This document shows positions 29,804 to 40,951 of a DNA stretch of 64,000 nt, in pieces. How positions within the stretch are numbered: position 1 is the stretch's first letter; every line of letters begins with the position of its first letter. Source of the DNA: Stenotrophomonas acidaminiphila (GTDB taxonomy: Bacteria > Pseudomonadota > Gammaproteobacteria > Xanthomonadales > Xanthomonadaceae); assembly GCF_001431595.1 (NCBI RefSeq), contig NZ_LDJO01000038.1, positions 1 to 64,000 of the forward strand, written 5' to 3'. A program made the translations under genes and the position numbers. A model generated the notes under the pieces. That model searched no databases. It was not told the origin of the DNA and saw only the letters and a list, made by a program, of their open reading frames with translations.

Positions 29804-30528
29804 GCGCGCTGCTGCGCATGCTCGCCTGGCTGCTGGCCATCGCCCTGGTGGCGCTGCCGGTGGTCGCGGTGCTCAACGGCTGGGTCGGCGCCGAGCGCTG
29901 GCCGCTGACCCGCCTGCGCGTGCACGGCGAGTTCAAGCGCGTGCCCGGTGAGGACCTGCGCAGGGCGCTGCTGCCGTATGCGCGTGCCGGCTACTTCGCG
30001 GTCAAGCTGCAGGACGCGCAGCACGCGGTGGAGCGGTTGCCCTGGGTGGAGAGCGCGCAGGTGCGCAAGCAGTGGCCGGACGTGCTGGAAGTGAGCGTGG
30101 TCGAGCACAAGCCGTTCGCGCGCTGGGGCAAGGACCGGCTGCTGTCCGAGCAGGGGCGCCTGTTCGCCACCCCGCAAGGGCTGGAGAACGCGCCGTTGCC
30201 CGAGCTCGACGGGCCCGACAGCAAGACCGCCGAGGTGGTCGAGCTCTACAACGATTCGCGCGCGCTGTTCGCGCCGGTGGGCATGGACGTGCGGCGGGTG
30301 GCGATGGACGCGCGCGGCAGCTGGTCGCTGGCGCTGGACAACGGCACCGAAGTCATCGTCGGCCGCGACGACGCGCGTTCGCGGCTGGGCCGCTTCGTGC
30401 GCGTGCTGCCGCAGCTCACGCGCACCCAGGTGCCGATCGTGCGTGCCGATCTCCGCTACACCAACGGTTTCACGCTGAGCTGGGGAACTCCGCCGCCGGC
30501 AGCAAAGCAGACGCAGGACAGGACATGA
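29800..30528 (+). CDS. ftsQ: cell division protein FtsQ
   Basis: Bitopic divisome scaffold of 242 aa. One membrane segment (about 8-28) is followed by the periplasmic POTRA domain (LRVHGEFKRVPGEDLRRAL onward) and the beta domain (PWVESAQVRKQWPDVLEVSVVEHKP ...), which binds FtsB/FtsL. GGAGG precedes the ATG; the stop overlaps the ftsA start by 4 bases. Confidence 0.94.
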   Translation: MSALLRMLAWLLAIALVALPVVAVLNGWVGAERWPLTRLRVHGEFKRVPGEDLRRALLPYARAGYFAVKLQDAQHAVERLPWVESAQVRKQWPDVLEVSVVEHKPFARWGKDRLLSEQGRLFATPQGLENAPLPELDGPDSKTAEVVELYNDSRALFAPVGMDVRRVAMDARGSWSLALDNGTEVIVGRDDARSRLGRFVRVLPQLTRTQVPIVRADLRYTNGFTLSWGTPPPAAKQTQDRT

Positions 30529-31760
30529 ATCGCAAGGGTGACAAATCACTGATCGTCGGCCTCGACATCGGCACCTCCAAGGTGGTGGCGCTGGTGGGCG
30601 AGTACTCGCCGGGCAGCCCGATCGAGGTGATCGGCATCGGCTCGCACGAGTCGCGCGGGCTCAAGCGCGGCGTGGTGGTCGACATCGAGTCGACGGTGCA
30701 GTCGATCCAGCGCGCGATCGAGGAAGCCGAGCTGATGGCCGGCTGCGAGATCCGCTCGGTCTACGCCTCGATCTCCGGCAACCACGTGCAGTGCCGCAAC
30801 TCGCAGGGCATCACCCCGATCCGCGAGGGCGAGGTGACCTGGGGCGACCTGGACCGGGTGCTGGAGGCGGCCAAGGCGGTGGCGATCCCGGCCGACCAGA
30901 AGATCCTGCACGCGATCCCGCGCGAGTACGTGCTGGACGATTCGCAGGAAGGCATCCGCAACCCGGTCGGCATGACCGGCGTGCGCCTGGAGGTGCACGC
31001 GCACCTGGTGGTGTGCGCGCAGTCGGCCGCGGCCAACATCAGCAAGTGCGTGCAGCGCTGCGGCCTGCAGGTGGACGACCTGGTGCTGTCCTCGCTGGCG
31101 TCGTCGGTGGCGGTGCTGACCGCCGACGAACGCGAACTCGGCGTGGTGATGGTGGACATCGGCGCCGGCACCACCGACATCGCGGTGTTCGTGCAGGGCG
31201 CGATCTGCCACACCGCCTCGCTGCCGATCGCCGGCGACCACGTCACCAACGACATCGCGCACATGCTGCGCACGCCGACCCCGGAGGCCGAGCAGATCAA
31301 GGTGCGCTACGCCTGCGCGCTGGCGCAGCTGGCCACCGCCGAGGAGAGCATCCAGGTGCCGTCAGTCGGCGACCGCCCGCCGCGGCGCATGCCGCGCGCC
31401 TCGCTGGCGCAGGCGGTGCAGGGCCGCTACGAGGAGATCTTCGAGATGGTGCAGGCCGAACTGCGGCGCTCGGGCTTCGAGGAAATGGTGCGTGCCGGCA
31501 TGGTGCTCACCGGCGGCGCCTCGAAGATGGAAGGCGTGGTCGAGCTGGCCGAGGAAATGCTGCAGATGCCGGTGCGCGTGGGCATCCCGCAGCACGTCAC
31601 CGGGCTGGGCGAGGTGGTCGGCAACCCGGTGCATGCCACCGGCGTCGGCCTGCTGCTGATGGGCAGCCAGATCGAACACCCGCGGCGTCCGTCGCTGCCC
31701 ACCGGGCGCGCCGGCACGCTGTTCAACAAATTGAAGAACTGGTTCCGCGGCGAGTTCTGA
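30525..31760 (+). CDS. ftsA: cell division protein FtsA
   Basis: Actin-like membrane tether of FtsZ. The 411-aa protein has the phosphate-1 loop VGLDIGTSKV near residue 11, the 1C domain (about 85-160), phosphate-2 VDIGAGTTDIAVF, the adenosine block LTGGASKMEG, and a C-terminal amphipathic membrane helix (LFNKLKNWFRGEF). The ATG overlaps the ftsQ stop. It is followed by a 175-bp gap before ftsZ, the largest in the cluster, which probably holds ftsZ promoter activity. Confidence 0.97.
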   Translation: MNRKGDKSLIVGLDIGTSKVVALVGEYSPGSPIEVIGIGSHESRGLKRGVVVDIESTVQSIQRAIEEAELMAGCEIRSVYASISGNHVQCRNSQGITPIREGEVTWGDLDRVLEAAKAVAIPADQKILHAIPREYVLDDSQEGIRNPVGMTGVRLEVHAHLVVCAQSAAANISKCVQRCGLQVDDLVLSSLASSVAVLTADERELGVVMVDIGAGTTDIAVFVQGAICHTASLPIAGDHVTNDIAHMLRTPTPEAEQIKVRYACALAQLATAEESIQVPSVGDRPPRRMPRASLAQAVQGRYEEIFEMVQAELRRSGFEEMVRAGMVLTGGASKMEGVVELAEEMLQMPVRVGIPQHVTGLGEVVGNPVHATGVGLLLMGSQIEHPRRPSLPTGRAGTLFNKLKNWFRGEF

Positions 31761-31935
31761 CGCGGGGCAGGCGGTAACGCCGGCCACTGGCCGGTGATTG
31801 AAGCAGGGCGGTACCCCGTAGTGGCGCTGGCCACGAGGGATTCCAACGACAACTGCCGCAATGGCGGCGCGGTGACCAAGGGCAGGACGCCTGCGGGGCC
31901 ACGCCAACGGAAGCGGTTATAACGAGGACATGGAC

Positions 31936-33165
31936 ATGGCACATTTCGAACTGATCGAGAAGATGGCACCCAATGCGGTGATCAAGGTGGTGGGCGTGGG
32001 CGGCGGCGGCGGCAACGCCGTGGCGCACATGGTCAACTCCAGCGTGGACGGCGTCGAGTTCATCACCGCCAACACCGATTCGCAGGCGATCAAGAACTGC
32101 GGCGCCAAGCTGCAGCTGCAGCTCGGCACCAATGTCACCAAGGGCCTGGGCGCCGGCGCCAACCCGGAAGTCGGCCGCCAGGCCGCGCTGGAAGACCGCG
32201 AGCGGATCATGGACGCCCTGCAGGGCGCGGACATGGTGTTCATCACCGCCGGCATGGGTGGCGGCACCGGTACCGGCGCCGCGCCGGTGGTGGCGCAGCT
32301 GGCCAAGGAAATGGGCATCCTGACCGTGGCCGTGGTCACCAAGCCGTTCCCGTTCGAGGGCCGTCGCCGCATGCAGGTGGCGCTCAAGGGCATCGAGGAG
32401 CTCAGCCAGCACGTCGATTCGCTGATCACCATCCCCAACGAGAAGCTGATCACCGTGCTCGGCCGCAACGCCACCATGGTGCAGGCCTTCCGTGCGGCCA
32501 ACGACGTGCTGCAGGGCGCGGTGCAGGGCATCGCCGACCTGATCGTGCGCCCGGGCCTGATCAACGTCGACTTCGCCGACGTGCGCACCGTGATGTCGGA
32601 AATGGGCCTGGCGATGATGGGCACCGGCACCGCCCGCGGCGACGACCGCGCCCAGGCCGCCGCCGAGGCCGCCATCCAGAACCCGCTGCTGGACGACGTG
32701 AACCTGGCCGGCGCCAACGGCATCCTGGTCAACATCACCGCCGGCCCGGACTTCACCATGAGCGAGTTCGACGAGATCGGCCGCACCATCGATGGCTTCG
32801 CCTCGGAGGACGCGACCGTGGTGGTCGGCACCGTGCTCGATCCGGACATGCAGGACGAGGTGCGGGTGACCGTGGTCGCCACCGGCCTGAACCGCGCCGT
32901 GGCCAAGAACGCGCAGCGCCCCGGCGAGCGTGCGCCGATCAAGCTGGTGCGCAACGCCACCACCGGCCAGGCCGAGTTCGGCGGCGACTACGAAAGCCCG
33001 GCCGATGCGGTGGCCAAGGCCGTCGGCAGTTCGCTGGGCATGGGCCTGCGCCGCCCCAGTTCGGACACCGCGGCCGCGTCGGCCCCGGCGGCCGCACCGG
33101 CCGCGGCGGAGCTGCCGAGCGACTACCTGGACATCCCGGCGTTCCTCCGCCGCCAGGCCGACTGA
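31936..33165 (+). CDS. ftsZ: cell division GTPase FtsZ
   Basis: Tubulin homologue that forms the Z-ring; 409 aa. The tubulin signature GGGTGTG is at 108-114, the T1 loop [10 protein letters not shown] is near residue 20, and the T7 loop [10 protein letters not shown] completes the GTPase site. A Pro/Ala linker and the conserved C-terminal peptide [11 protein letters not shown] (which binds FtsA and ZipA) close it. I prefer the second ATG ([10 protein letters not shown]): GAGG lies 8 bases before it but only 2 bases before the ATG at 31930. The 31761-31935 gap has a ccggcc-act-ggccgg hairpin and no gene. Confidence 0.97.
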   Translation: MAHFELIEKMAPNAVIKVVGVGGGGGNAVAHMVNSSVDGVEFITANTDSQAIKNCGAKLQLQLGTNVTKGLGAGANPEVGRQAALEDRERIMDALQGADMVFITAGMGGGTGTGAAPVVAQLAKEMGILTVAVVTKPFPFEGRRRMQVALKGIEELSQHVDSLITIPNEKLITVLGRNATMVQAFRAANDVLQGAVQGIADLIVRPGLINVDFADVRTVMSEMGLAMMGTGTARGDDRAQAAAEAAIQNPLLDDVNLAGANGILVNITAGPDFTMSEFDEIGRTIDGFASEDATVVVGTVLDPDMQDEVRVTVVATGLNRAVAKNAQRPGERAPIKLVRNATTGQAEFGGDYESPADAVAKAVGSSLGMGLRRPSSDTAAASAPAAAPAAAELPSDYLDIPAFLRRQAD

Positions 33166-33430
33166 CCAGCCGGTCGCCATCGCCGGGCGTCCCGACGGGG
33201 CGCCTTCGGCGGGCGGCATGGCCGGCAGGTGGTGAGTTGTCGTAGACGCCGGGGTTGTCCTCCCCGGTGGCAGCATCCATGTCCGTTGCTGCCGGGCCAG
33301 GATCGGCCCGGCGGCAGCTTCGCCTCCCCGGAGGAGGCGTGGTGGCCGCGCGCCAGGGACGGATGTTGATGCGTGTTATTCTTGTTTGGTTATGGCCGCG
33401 CTCCGGGCGGTCCCTCCAGAACGTACCCCG

Positions 33431-34342
33431 ATGATCCAGCAGCGCACCCTCAAGAACACGATCCGCGCCACCGGCGTCGGCCTGCACAGCGGCGACAAGG
33501 TCTACATGACCCTGCGCCCGGCGCCGGTCGACCATGGCATCGTGTTCCGCCGCGTCGACCTGGACCCGGTGGTGGAAGTGCCGGCGCGCGCCGACCTGGT
33601 CACCGAGGTGACCCTGTGCACCGGCCTGACCTGCGAAGGCGCCAAGATCCAGACCGTCGAGCACCTGATGTCGGCCATGGCCGGCCTGGGCGTGGACAAC
33701 GCCATCGTCGAGCTGTCCTCGGCCGAACTGCCGATCATGGACGGTTCCTCGGGTCCGTTCGTGTTCCTGCTGCAGTCGGCGGGCATCGTCGAGCAGCCGG
33801 CACCCAAGCGTTTCCTGCGCATCCTCAAGACCGTGGAAGTGCGCGACGGCGACAAGGTCGCCCGTTTCGAACCGCACGAGGGCTACCGGCTGGGCTTCAC
33901 CATCCAGTTCGACCACCCGATGATCCCGGCCCGCCAGTCGCGGGTGGAGATCGACTTCTCCACCGCCGCCTACATCAAGGAAATCTCCCGCGCGCGCACT
34001 TTCGGTTTCATGCGCGACCTGGAGTACATGCGCGAGCGCAACCTGGGGCTGGGCGGTTCGATGGACAACGCCATCGTGCTGGACGAATTCCGCGTTCTCA
34101 ACGACGACGGGCTGCGCTACGCCGACGAGTTCGTGCGGCACAAGATCCTCGATGCGGTCGGCGACCTGTACCTGGCCGGGGGCCCGGTGCTGGGTGCCTA
34201 CGAGGGCTACAAATCCGGCCACGCGCTCAACAACAAGCTGGTCCGCGCCCTGCTGGCCGACGCCAGCGCCTGGGAGTGGGCGAGCTTCGATTCGCCGGCT
34301 GTCGCCGACCCGATCGTCTACGGGGCGACGGCCTACGCCTGA
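33431..34342 (+). CDS. lpxC: UDP-3-O-acyl-N-acetylglucosamine deacetylase LpxC
   Basis: Zinc amidase for the committed step of lipid A synthesis; 303 aa. Zinc ligands are H78 (TVEHLMSA), H237 and D241 ([10 protein letters not shown]), with the catalytic His at 264 (SGHALNN). The start [10 protein letters not shown] is the family norm. The 265-bp gap after ftsZ contains only GC-rich hairpins and a weak promoter candidate (TTGATG 33366, TTATGG 33390). Confidence 0.97.
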   Translation: MIQQRTLKNTIRATGVGLHSGDKVYMTLRPAPVDHGIVFRRVDLDPVVEVPARADLVTEVTLCTGLTCEGAKIQTVEHLMSAMAGLGVDNAIVELSSAELPIMDGSSGPFVFLLQSAGIVEQPAPKRFLRILKTVEVRDGDKVARFEPHEGYRLGFTIQFDHPMIPARQSRVEIDFSTAAYIKEISRARTFGFMRDLEYMRERNLGLGGSMDNAIVLDEFRVLNDDGLRYADEFVRHKILDAVGDLYLAGGPVLGAYEGYKSGHALNNKLVRALLADASAWEWASFDSPAVADPIVYGATAYA

Positions 34343-34522
34343 ATGGGCGGTCTACGGATAGGCGTAGACAAAATGTGAATCCAGGCGCCATTTCAGCCTG
34401 AATTTAACGATTAATTAACAAAAGACTAACTCCTCCACTGCAAGTCGCGGCTAGGATTCCTGCCGGCTTGGTGCTGGGGTCCTTCGGGATGCCCGGATGT
34501 GGTGGAGCAACCCCACCCGCAT

Positions 34523-34960
34523 TCAGGAACGGGTGCCCTTCACATCCGCCAGACAAGCCAAGGCGTCGCGCAGGCCTTTGTGCGTGGCGGCCGTTACTGC
34601 GTGAGTGCTGCGCTGGTCGTTGCGCACCGGGGAGGGTGCAGGCGCGGTTGCAGTCTTGACGGTCACCCGGGTGGCCTTCAGCCCGATGGATCGGGCCGCG
34701 TCGAGCAGCTGGTTTTCGGCAAGCCTGACCTTGGCATGCCAGACCGGCGATTCGACGAGAAAAACGAGGTGTTCGCCGTCCACATTGGCCAGCCGGCAAC
34801 GGTTGGCCAGCGCAGGCGGCAGATGGGGGCGCAACTGCCGGTCCAGCGCATCGAGCCACAGGGCTCGTCGCAGCGGGTTCCCGGCCTTGTCCGCCATGAC
34901 CGCTTCCAGCGCCTGTTTGGGCGCGCTGCGGGAACGAACGCTGGATTTCGGCTCAGACAT
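34523..34960 (-). CDS. dciA: DUF721 protein, DciA-type helicase loader candidate
   Basis: A 145-aa protein with the DUF721 core (PLRRALWLDALDRQLRPHLPPALANRCRLANVDGEHLVFLVESPVWHAKVRLAENQLL, about 28-88) and a Thr/Ala-rich flexible tail. DUF721 proteins without DnaC act as DciA, loading DnaB at the origin (established in Pseudomonas and Vibrio). It is small and basic. It is divergent from the M23 gene with only 12 bases between start codons. The 180 bp between it and lpxC is AT-rich (34370-34440) and holds no gene. Confidence 0.85.
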   Translation of the reverse strand: MSEPKSSVRSRSAPKQALEAVMADKAGNPLRRALWLDALDRQLRPHLPPALANRCRLANVDGEHLVFLVESPVWHAKVRLAENQLLDAARSIGLKATRVTVKTATAPAPSPVRNDQRSTHAVTAATHKGLRDALACLADVKGTRS

Positions 34961-34970
34961 AAGAATTCTT
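34961..34970. promoter_or_regulatory. AAGAATTCTT palindrome between two start codons
   Basis: The 12-base spacer between the divergent dciA and M23 peptidase starts is almost entirely this perfect 10-bp palindrome. Neither gene can have its own promoter or normal leader inside the spacer, so each must be transcribed from within the other. Confidence 0.5.
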
Positions 34971-34972
34971 CG

Positions 34973-35923
34973 ATGGCATTCAAAAAGATCGTAATCAAAA
35001 CACGGGGGCAGCAGGCAAAAACGCCGTTGGCGCGCCTGCAGATGTTTTTCGAGGATAGGCCAAAGGCCCTGCTGGGCAGCGTGATGGGCCTGGGTTGCCT
35101 GGTCGGCGTGGGGCTCACCCTCGGCGTCGGCGCGGCCGGCGACGCGGCGCTGCGCGCGCAGGTCGAACGCCAGGAGCGCGAGCTCGCCAAGGTGCAGGCC
35201 GACGCGCAGACCCAGGTCAACGCGCTGGCGGCGCGGCTGGGCGAGCTGCAGGCCCAGGCCACCCGCCTGAACGCGCTGGGCGAGCGCCTGACCCAGATGG
35301 GCAAGCTCGAGGACGGCGAGTTCGATTTCAACGAGACGCCCGGCCTCGGTGACGGCGATGCCGGCCCAGCGCAGGACATCCCGCTGAGCGCGGTCAACAG
35401 CGACTTACAGGTGCTGGAGCAGCGCTTCGCTGCTTCAGGCAGGCAGTTGTCGGTGCTCGAGTCGCTGCTGTTCGACCACCAGCTGGAACAGAACGCCGTG
35501 CCCTCGCGCATGCCGATCCGCAACAGCTACGTGACCTCCGGGTTCGGTACCCGCGCCGATCCGTTCGGCCGCGGTGCCGCTACCCACAAGGGCATGGACT
35601 TCCACGCCCGCGTCGGCGACCCGGTGACGGCGGTGGCCGAAGGCGTGGTCAGCTTCTCCGGGGTCAAGGGCGGTTATGGCAACGTGGTCGAGGTCGACCA
35701 CGGCAATGGCTACAAGACCCTGTACGCGCACAACTCGCGCCTGAGCGTGCGCGAGGGCGACCTGGTCCGGGTCGGCCAGGAAGTGGCCAAGGCCGGTTCC
35801 ACCGGGCGCTCCACCGGCGCGCACGTGCATTTCGAGGTCTGGCAGGACGGGCGCGTGGTCAACCCGCGCAAGTTCCTGGGCGACGGCGGCACCACCCCGG
35901 TGGGCCGCATCCAGCGTGGCTGA
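34973..35923 (+). CDS. M23 family metallopeptidase (peptidoglycan endopeptidase type)
   Basis: A 316-aa envelope protein: basic N-tail, one membrane segment (about 36-58), a periplasmic coiled coil (RQERELAKVQADAQTQ ... RLTQMG, about 64-112), a linker, then a LytM/M23 domain (about 185-300). Zinc-site motifs are complete: HKGMDFH and the late HVHFEVW. It probably trims peptidoglycan cross-links or acts as a regulator; the partner is unknown. This gene stands directly upstream of secA where E. coli has secM. No clear ribosome site precedes the ATG. Confidence 0.88.
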   Translation: MAFKKIVIKTRGQQAKTPLARLQMFFEDRPKALLGSVMGLGCLVGVGLTLGVGAAGDAALRAQVERQERELAKVQADAQTQVNALAARLGELQAQATRLNALGERLTQMGKLEDGEFDFNETPGLGDGDAGPAQDIPLSAVNSDLQVLEQRFAASGRQLSVLESLLFDHQLEQNAVPSRMPIRNSYVTSGFGTRADPFGRGAATHKGMDFHARVGDPVTAVAEGVVSFSGVKGGYGNVVEVDHGNGYKTLYAHNSRLSVREGDLVRVGQEVAKAGSTGRSTGAHVHFEVWQDGRVVNPRKFLGDGGTTPVGRIQRG

Positions 35924-35924
35924 C

Positions 35925-35958
35925 GGGCGCCTGCGGGCGCTTGAATCGCCAGGCGCCC
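35925..35958 (+). terminator. inverted repeat after the M23 peptidase gene
   Basis: Arms gggcgcctg (35925-35933) and caggcgccc (35950-35958) lie just behind the stop codon, with a 16-base loop. There is no T-tract, so it may be a transcript-end stabiliser rather than a terminator. Confidence 0.4.
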
Positions 35959-35967
35959 GCCCCAAGC

Positions 35968-36015
35968 TACAATAGGCGTTGCCATCGACAGGGCGCATTG
36001 CGCCCTGTTTCGTTT
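35968..36015 (+). promoter_or_regulatory. secA leader: TACAAT box and terminator-like hairpin
   Basis: TACAAT (35968-35973) is a good -10 but lacks an obvious -35. Directly behind it a perfect 9-bp hairpin (cagggcgca / tgcgccctg, 1-base loop) is followed by tttcgttt, which looks like an intrinsic terminator placed 66 bp before secA. It may end the M23 transcript or attenuate secA. Confidence 0.5.
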
Positions 36016-36080
36016 GTGCCCGGCTGGTCCCGCTTGGGGTGGGGTCCGCGCACGGCATTCCATTCAAACCGGTTCCTTCA

Positions 36081-38773
<2,693 letters not shown>

Positions 38774-38792
<19 letters not shown>

Positions 38793-38861
38793 AAGTTGAG
38801 TTGACCGTGGTGTAGCCCGCGCGGCGGGCTACACATCCATGATCCGTTGCACGGATCATGG
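38774..38861. repeat. three consecutive perfect hairpins at the secA end
   Basis: Hairpin 1: a 17-bp perfect stem, 38774-38790 with 38794-38810, loop gaa; the secA TGA (38790-38792) straddles stem and loop. Hairpin 2: tgtagcccgc / gcgggctaca, 10 bp, 38811-38833. Hairpin 3: ccatgatccgt / acggatcatgg, 11 bp, 38837-38861. None has a T-tract. Hairpin 2 carries GTAG/CTAC ends like REP-type SMAG elements of Stenotrophomonas. Confidence 0.85.
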
Positions 38862-39377
38862 GTACACGGTCTTTGTCCCCGATCCCCTGCGCCTTCGACG
38901 CGCCCCCCTTGCCAAGGGGGGGGGGCTCATCGGGTGGATACCCGCAATGCCGGCCATTGGCCGCGACATGCCATCGCTGCGCGCCGTTGTTCCATGATCT
39001 GCGCCGGAGGCCGCGGCCACGCGTTGCTTTCTTCCTCCCCGGACCGGCGTAGTGCACCGGGCGCCCGGCTGGCCTGCCCGGTGGTGTCGCGCAGGCAGGT
39101 CACGCCTACCCCGCGCCTTGACTTGCCGCACGTGGTTCGCTCTTCGGGCCGGCTCCGCCATTCGCGCTTCGTACGCCGACGCGCCCAGGCGCAGCGGGCT
39201 CCTCCAAAGGCGCTCCCCGGTGATACCGCCCGTTGACCGTGGCGCGCGTCCCTGGGCTCAGCGCATGACCGCAGGTGCGGGGCTCGCCCCACACCGGGCC
39301 TCCGATGACCGCCCAGCCCGGAAATGCACGCATGCAGGCGATTGCGCCGTCCCCCGGGTTTTCGGCATTCTCGGCGC
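38862..39377. other. 516-bp non-coding stretch with a C/G palindrome
   Basis: No credible gene. At 38903-38921 cccccctt-gcc-aagggggg forms an 8-bp stem, and the G-run is ten long (38916-38925). The flank (gccttcgacgcgcccccctt) resembles the head of the array behind rnpB (gcctgtcggcgcgccccctt). The rest (38930-39377) shows short GC inverted repeats only. Confidence 0.6.
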
Positions 39378-40331
39378 ATGACTCCTCCGTTGCGCTCCAT
39401 CCATGTCGTGGCCGCCGTCATCACCGACGCGCGTGGCCGCATCCTGCTCAACCGCCGCAATGGCACCAGCGACATGGCCGGGCTGTGGGAATTCCCCGGC
39501 GGCAAACGCGAGCCGGGCGAGACCTCCGAGCAGGCGCTGGCGCGCGAGCTGCACGAAGAGCTTGGCATCGAGGCCGAGGTCGGCGACTGGCTGATGGAAG
39601 TGCCGCAACTCTATCCGGACAAGCGCCTGCGCCTGGAAGTGCGCCTGGTGCAGCGCTGGAAGGGAAGCGCGCGCGGGCGCGAAGGACAGGCCATCACCTG
39701 GGTGGCGCCTGACAGGCTGGGCCGCTATTCGATGCCGCCGGCGGACCTGCCGGTGGTGGCCGCGCTGCGCCAGGCCGATCGTTACCTGGTCACGCCCGAG
39801 CCCGCGGCCGGCGGCGAAGCCTGGCTGGAGGGCGTGCAGGCCGCGGTGGACGCCGGCATCCGCCGGGTGCAGCTGCGCACGCCGCAGGCCGGCGACCGCG
39901 CAGCGTTGGCGCGCGACGCGGTGGAGCGCCTCGGCCGCCAGGCCGAGCTGTTGCTCAACCGCGACATCGCGCTGGCCAGGGAGCTGGGGGTGGGCGTGCA
40001 CCTGGGCAGCGAGCAGCTGCAGCAGCTGCAGCAGCGACCGTTGCCGGAAAGCGTCCTGGTCGGTGCCTCCTGCCACGACCTGGCACAGCTGCAGGCCGCA
40101 CAGCGCCTGGGCTGCGACTTCGCGGTGCTCGGCCCGGTGCAGGCCACCGCCAGCCATCCGGCGGCGACGCCGCTGGGGTGGGCCGCGTTCGAGCAGCTGC
40201 GCGAGCAGGTGTCGCTGCCGATCTACGCCATCGGTGGGTTGGCCGCCGCGGATATCGACACCGCGCGCCGGCACGGCGCGCAGGGCGTGGCCGCGATCCG
40301 CGCGTTGTGGCCGCGGCCGGTTACAGGCTGA
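39378..40331 (+). CDS. Nudix hydrolase (MutT type) fused to a ThiE-like domain
   Basis: 317 aa. The N-terminal Nudix domain (1-130) has the complete box GGKREPGETSEQALARELHEELG (about 41-63), as in MutT, which clears 8-oxo-dGTP. The C-terminal domain (about 140-317) resembles thiamine-phosphate synthase (VQLRTPQ, GVHLGSEQL, FAVLGPVQAT, YAIGGLAAADI), but the substrate-binding TxTK segment reads ATASH, so ThiE catalysis is doubtful. This fusion is common in gammaproteobacteria. The secA-mutT order is also as in E. coli. It overlaps the next, convergent gene by 11 bp. Confidence 0.9.
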   Translation: MTPPLRSIHVVAAVITDARGRILLNRRNGTSDMAGLWEFPGGKREPGETSEQALARELHEELGIEAEVGDWLMEVPQLYPDKRLRLEVRLVQRWKGSARGREGQAITWVAPDRLGRYSMPPADLPVVAALRQADRYLVTPEPAAGGEAWLEGVQAAVDAGIRRVQLRTPQAGDRAALARDAVERLGRQAELLLNRDIALARELGVGVHLGSEQLQQLQQRPLPESVLVGASCHDLAQLQAAQRLGCDFAVLGPVQATASHPAATPLGWAAFEQLREQVSLPIYAIGGLAAADIDTARRHGAQGVAAIRALWPRPVTG

Positions 40332-40896
40332 TCCAGAAGCAGTTGTACTGCCGGCGCAGTTTCAGCAGCGTGCGCGACGGCGTGGCGCCCTGCCCGAGGG
40401 TCTGCTCAAGGCGCAGCGCCACCGGGCGCGGGCGCCGCGCCGGCATCTCGGTGGACATGGCCGCAGCGTCGCCGGCGGCATGGTCGCCTTCGCCCTCGGG
40501 CAGCAGCTCCGGGTCACGCGGGAACACCGGCGCGATGTCGACCAGCGGACGCTGCACGATGGCGTCCAGGCGGTCCATGACCCGCGTGGCTTCGGTGCTG
40601 GACAGCCCGCTCCAGGCATAGATGCCGGACAGGTGATTGGGGTCGCGCGCCTCGACCGCGGCGCGGATCTGCGCCACGACCTCGCTGAGCCGGCGCGCGC
40701 AGCTGTCGCGGTACAGGCCGCTGGCGCCGGCAGGACGCGCCTCGGGCAGCAGGCGCGCGCGCGCGCCCATCGCCTCGCAGGGCTTGTCGCCGTATACCGT
40801 CCGCCCCTGCGGGTCGGTGCAGCGGTTGACGTGCTGCGCATGCGCGGCACCCGCCCACAGGGCGGCAGGGAGCAGCAGGAGCGGCAGTGATCGCAT
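40321..40896 (-). CDS. secreted DUF4124-type protein
   Basis: A 191-aa exported protein: signal peptide MRSLPLLLLPAALWAGAAHA, then the DUF4124 start (NRCTDPQGRTVYGDKPCE, about 24-41) seen in many periplasmic proteins of Xanthomonadaceae. The remaining helical part has four or so Cys in all, likely forming disulfides. The function is unknown. Its 3' end overlaps the Nudix gene tail to tail. Confidence 0.8.
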   Translation of the reverse strand: MRSLPLLLLPAALWAGAAHAQHVNRCTDPQGRTVYGDKPCEAMGARARLLPEARPAGASGLYRDSCARRLSEVVAQIRAAVEARDPNHLSGIYAWSGLSSTEATRVMDRLDAIVQRPLVDIAPVFPRDPELLPEGEGDHAAGDAAAMSTEMPARRPRPVALRLEQTLGQGATPSRTLLKLRRQYNCFWISL

Positions 40897-40951
40897 GGGC
40901 CAAGCCTAACCCGCGGCCGGGTGACGGGATGTGTACCCGTGCGGCGGGGGA

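Noticed and set aside
34343..34522. A secM-like arrest peptide gene upstream of secA.
   Set aside because: No short exported ORF with a proline-rich arrest motif exists between lpxC and secA; the position is taken by dciA and an M23 peptidase.
38862..39377. Short ORFs in the secA-mutT gap.
   Set aside because: They overlap on both strands, contain the C/G palindrome, lack ribosome sites and have no family likeness.
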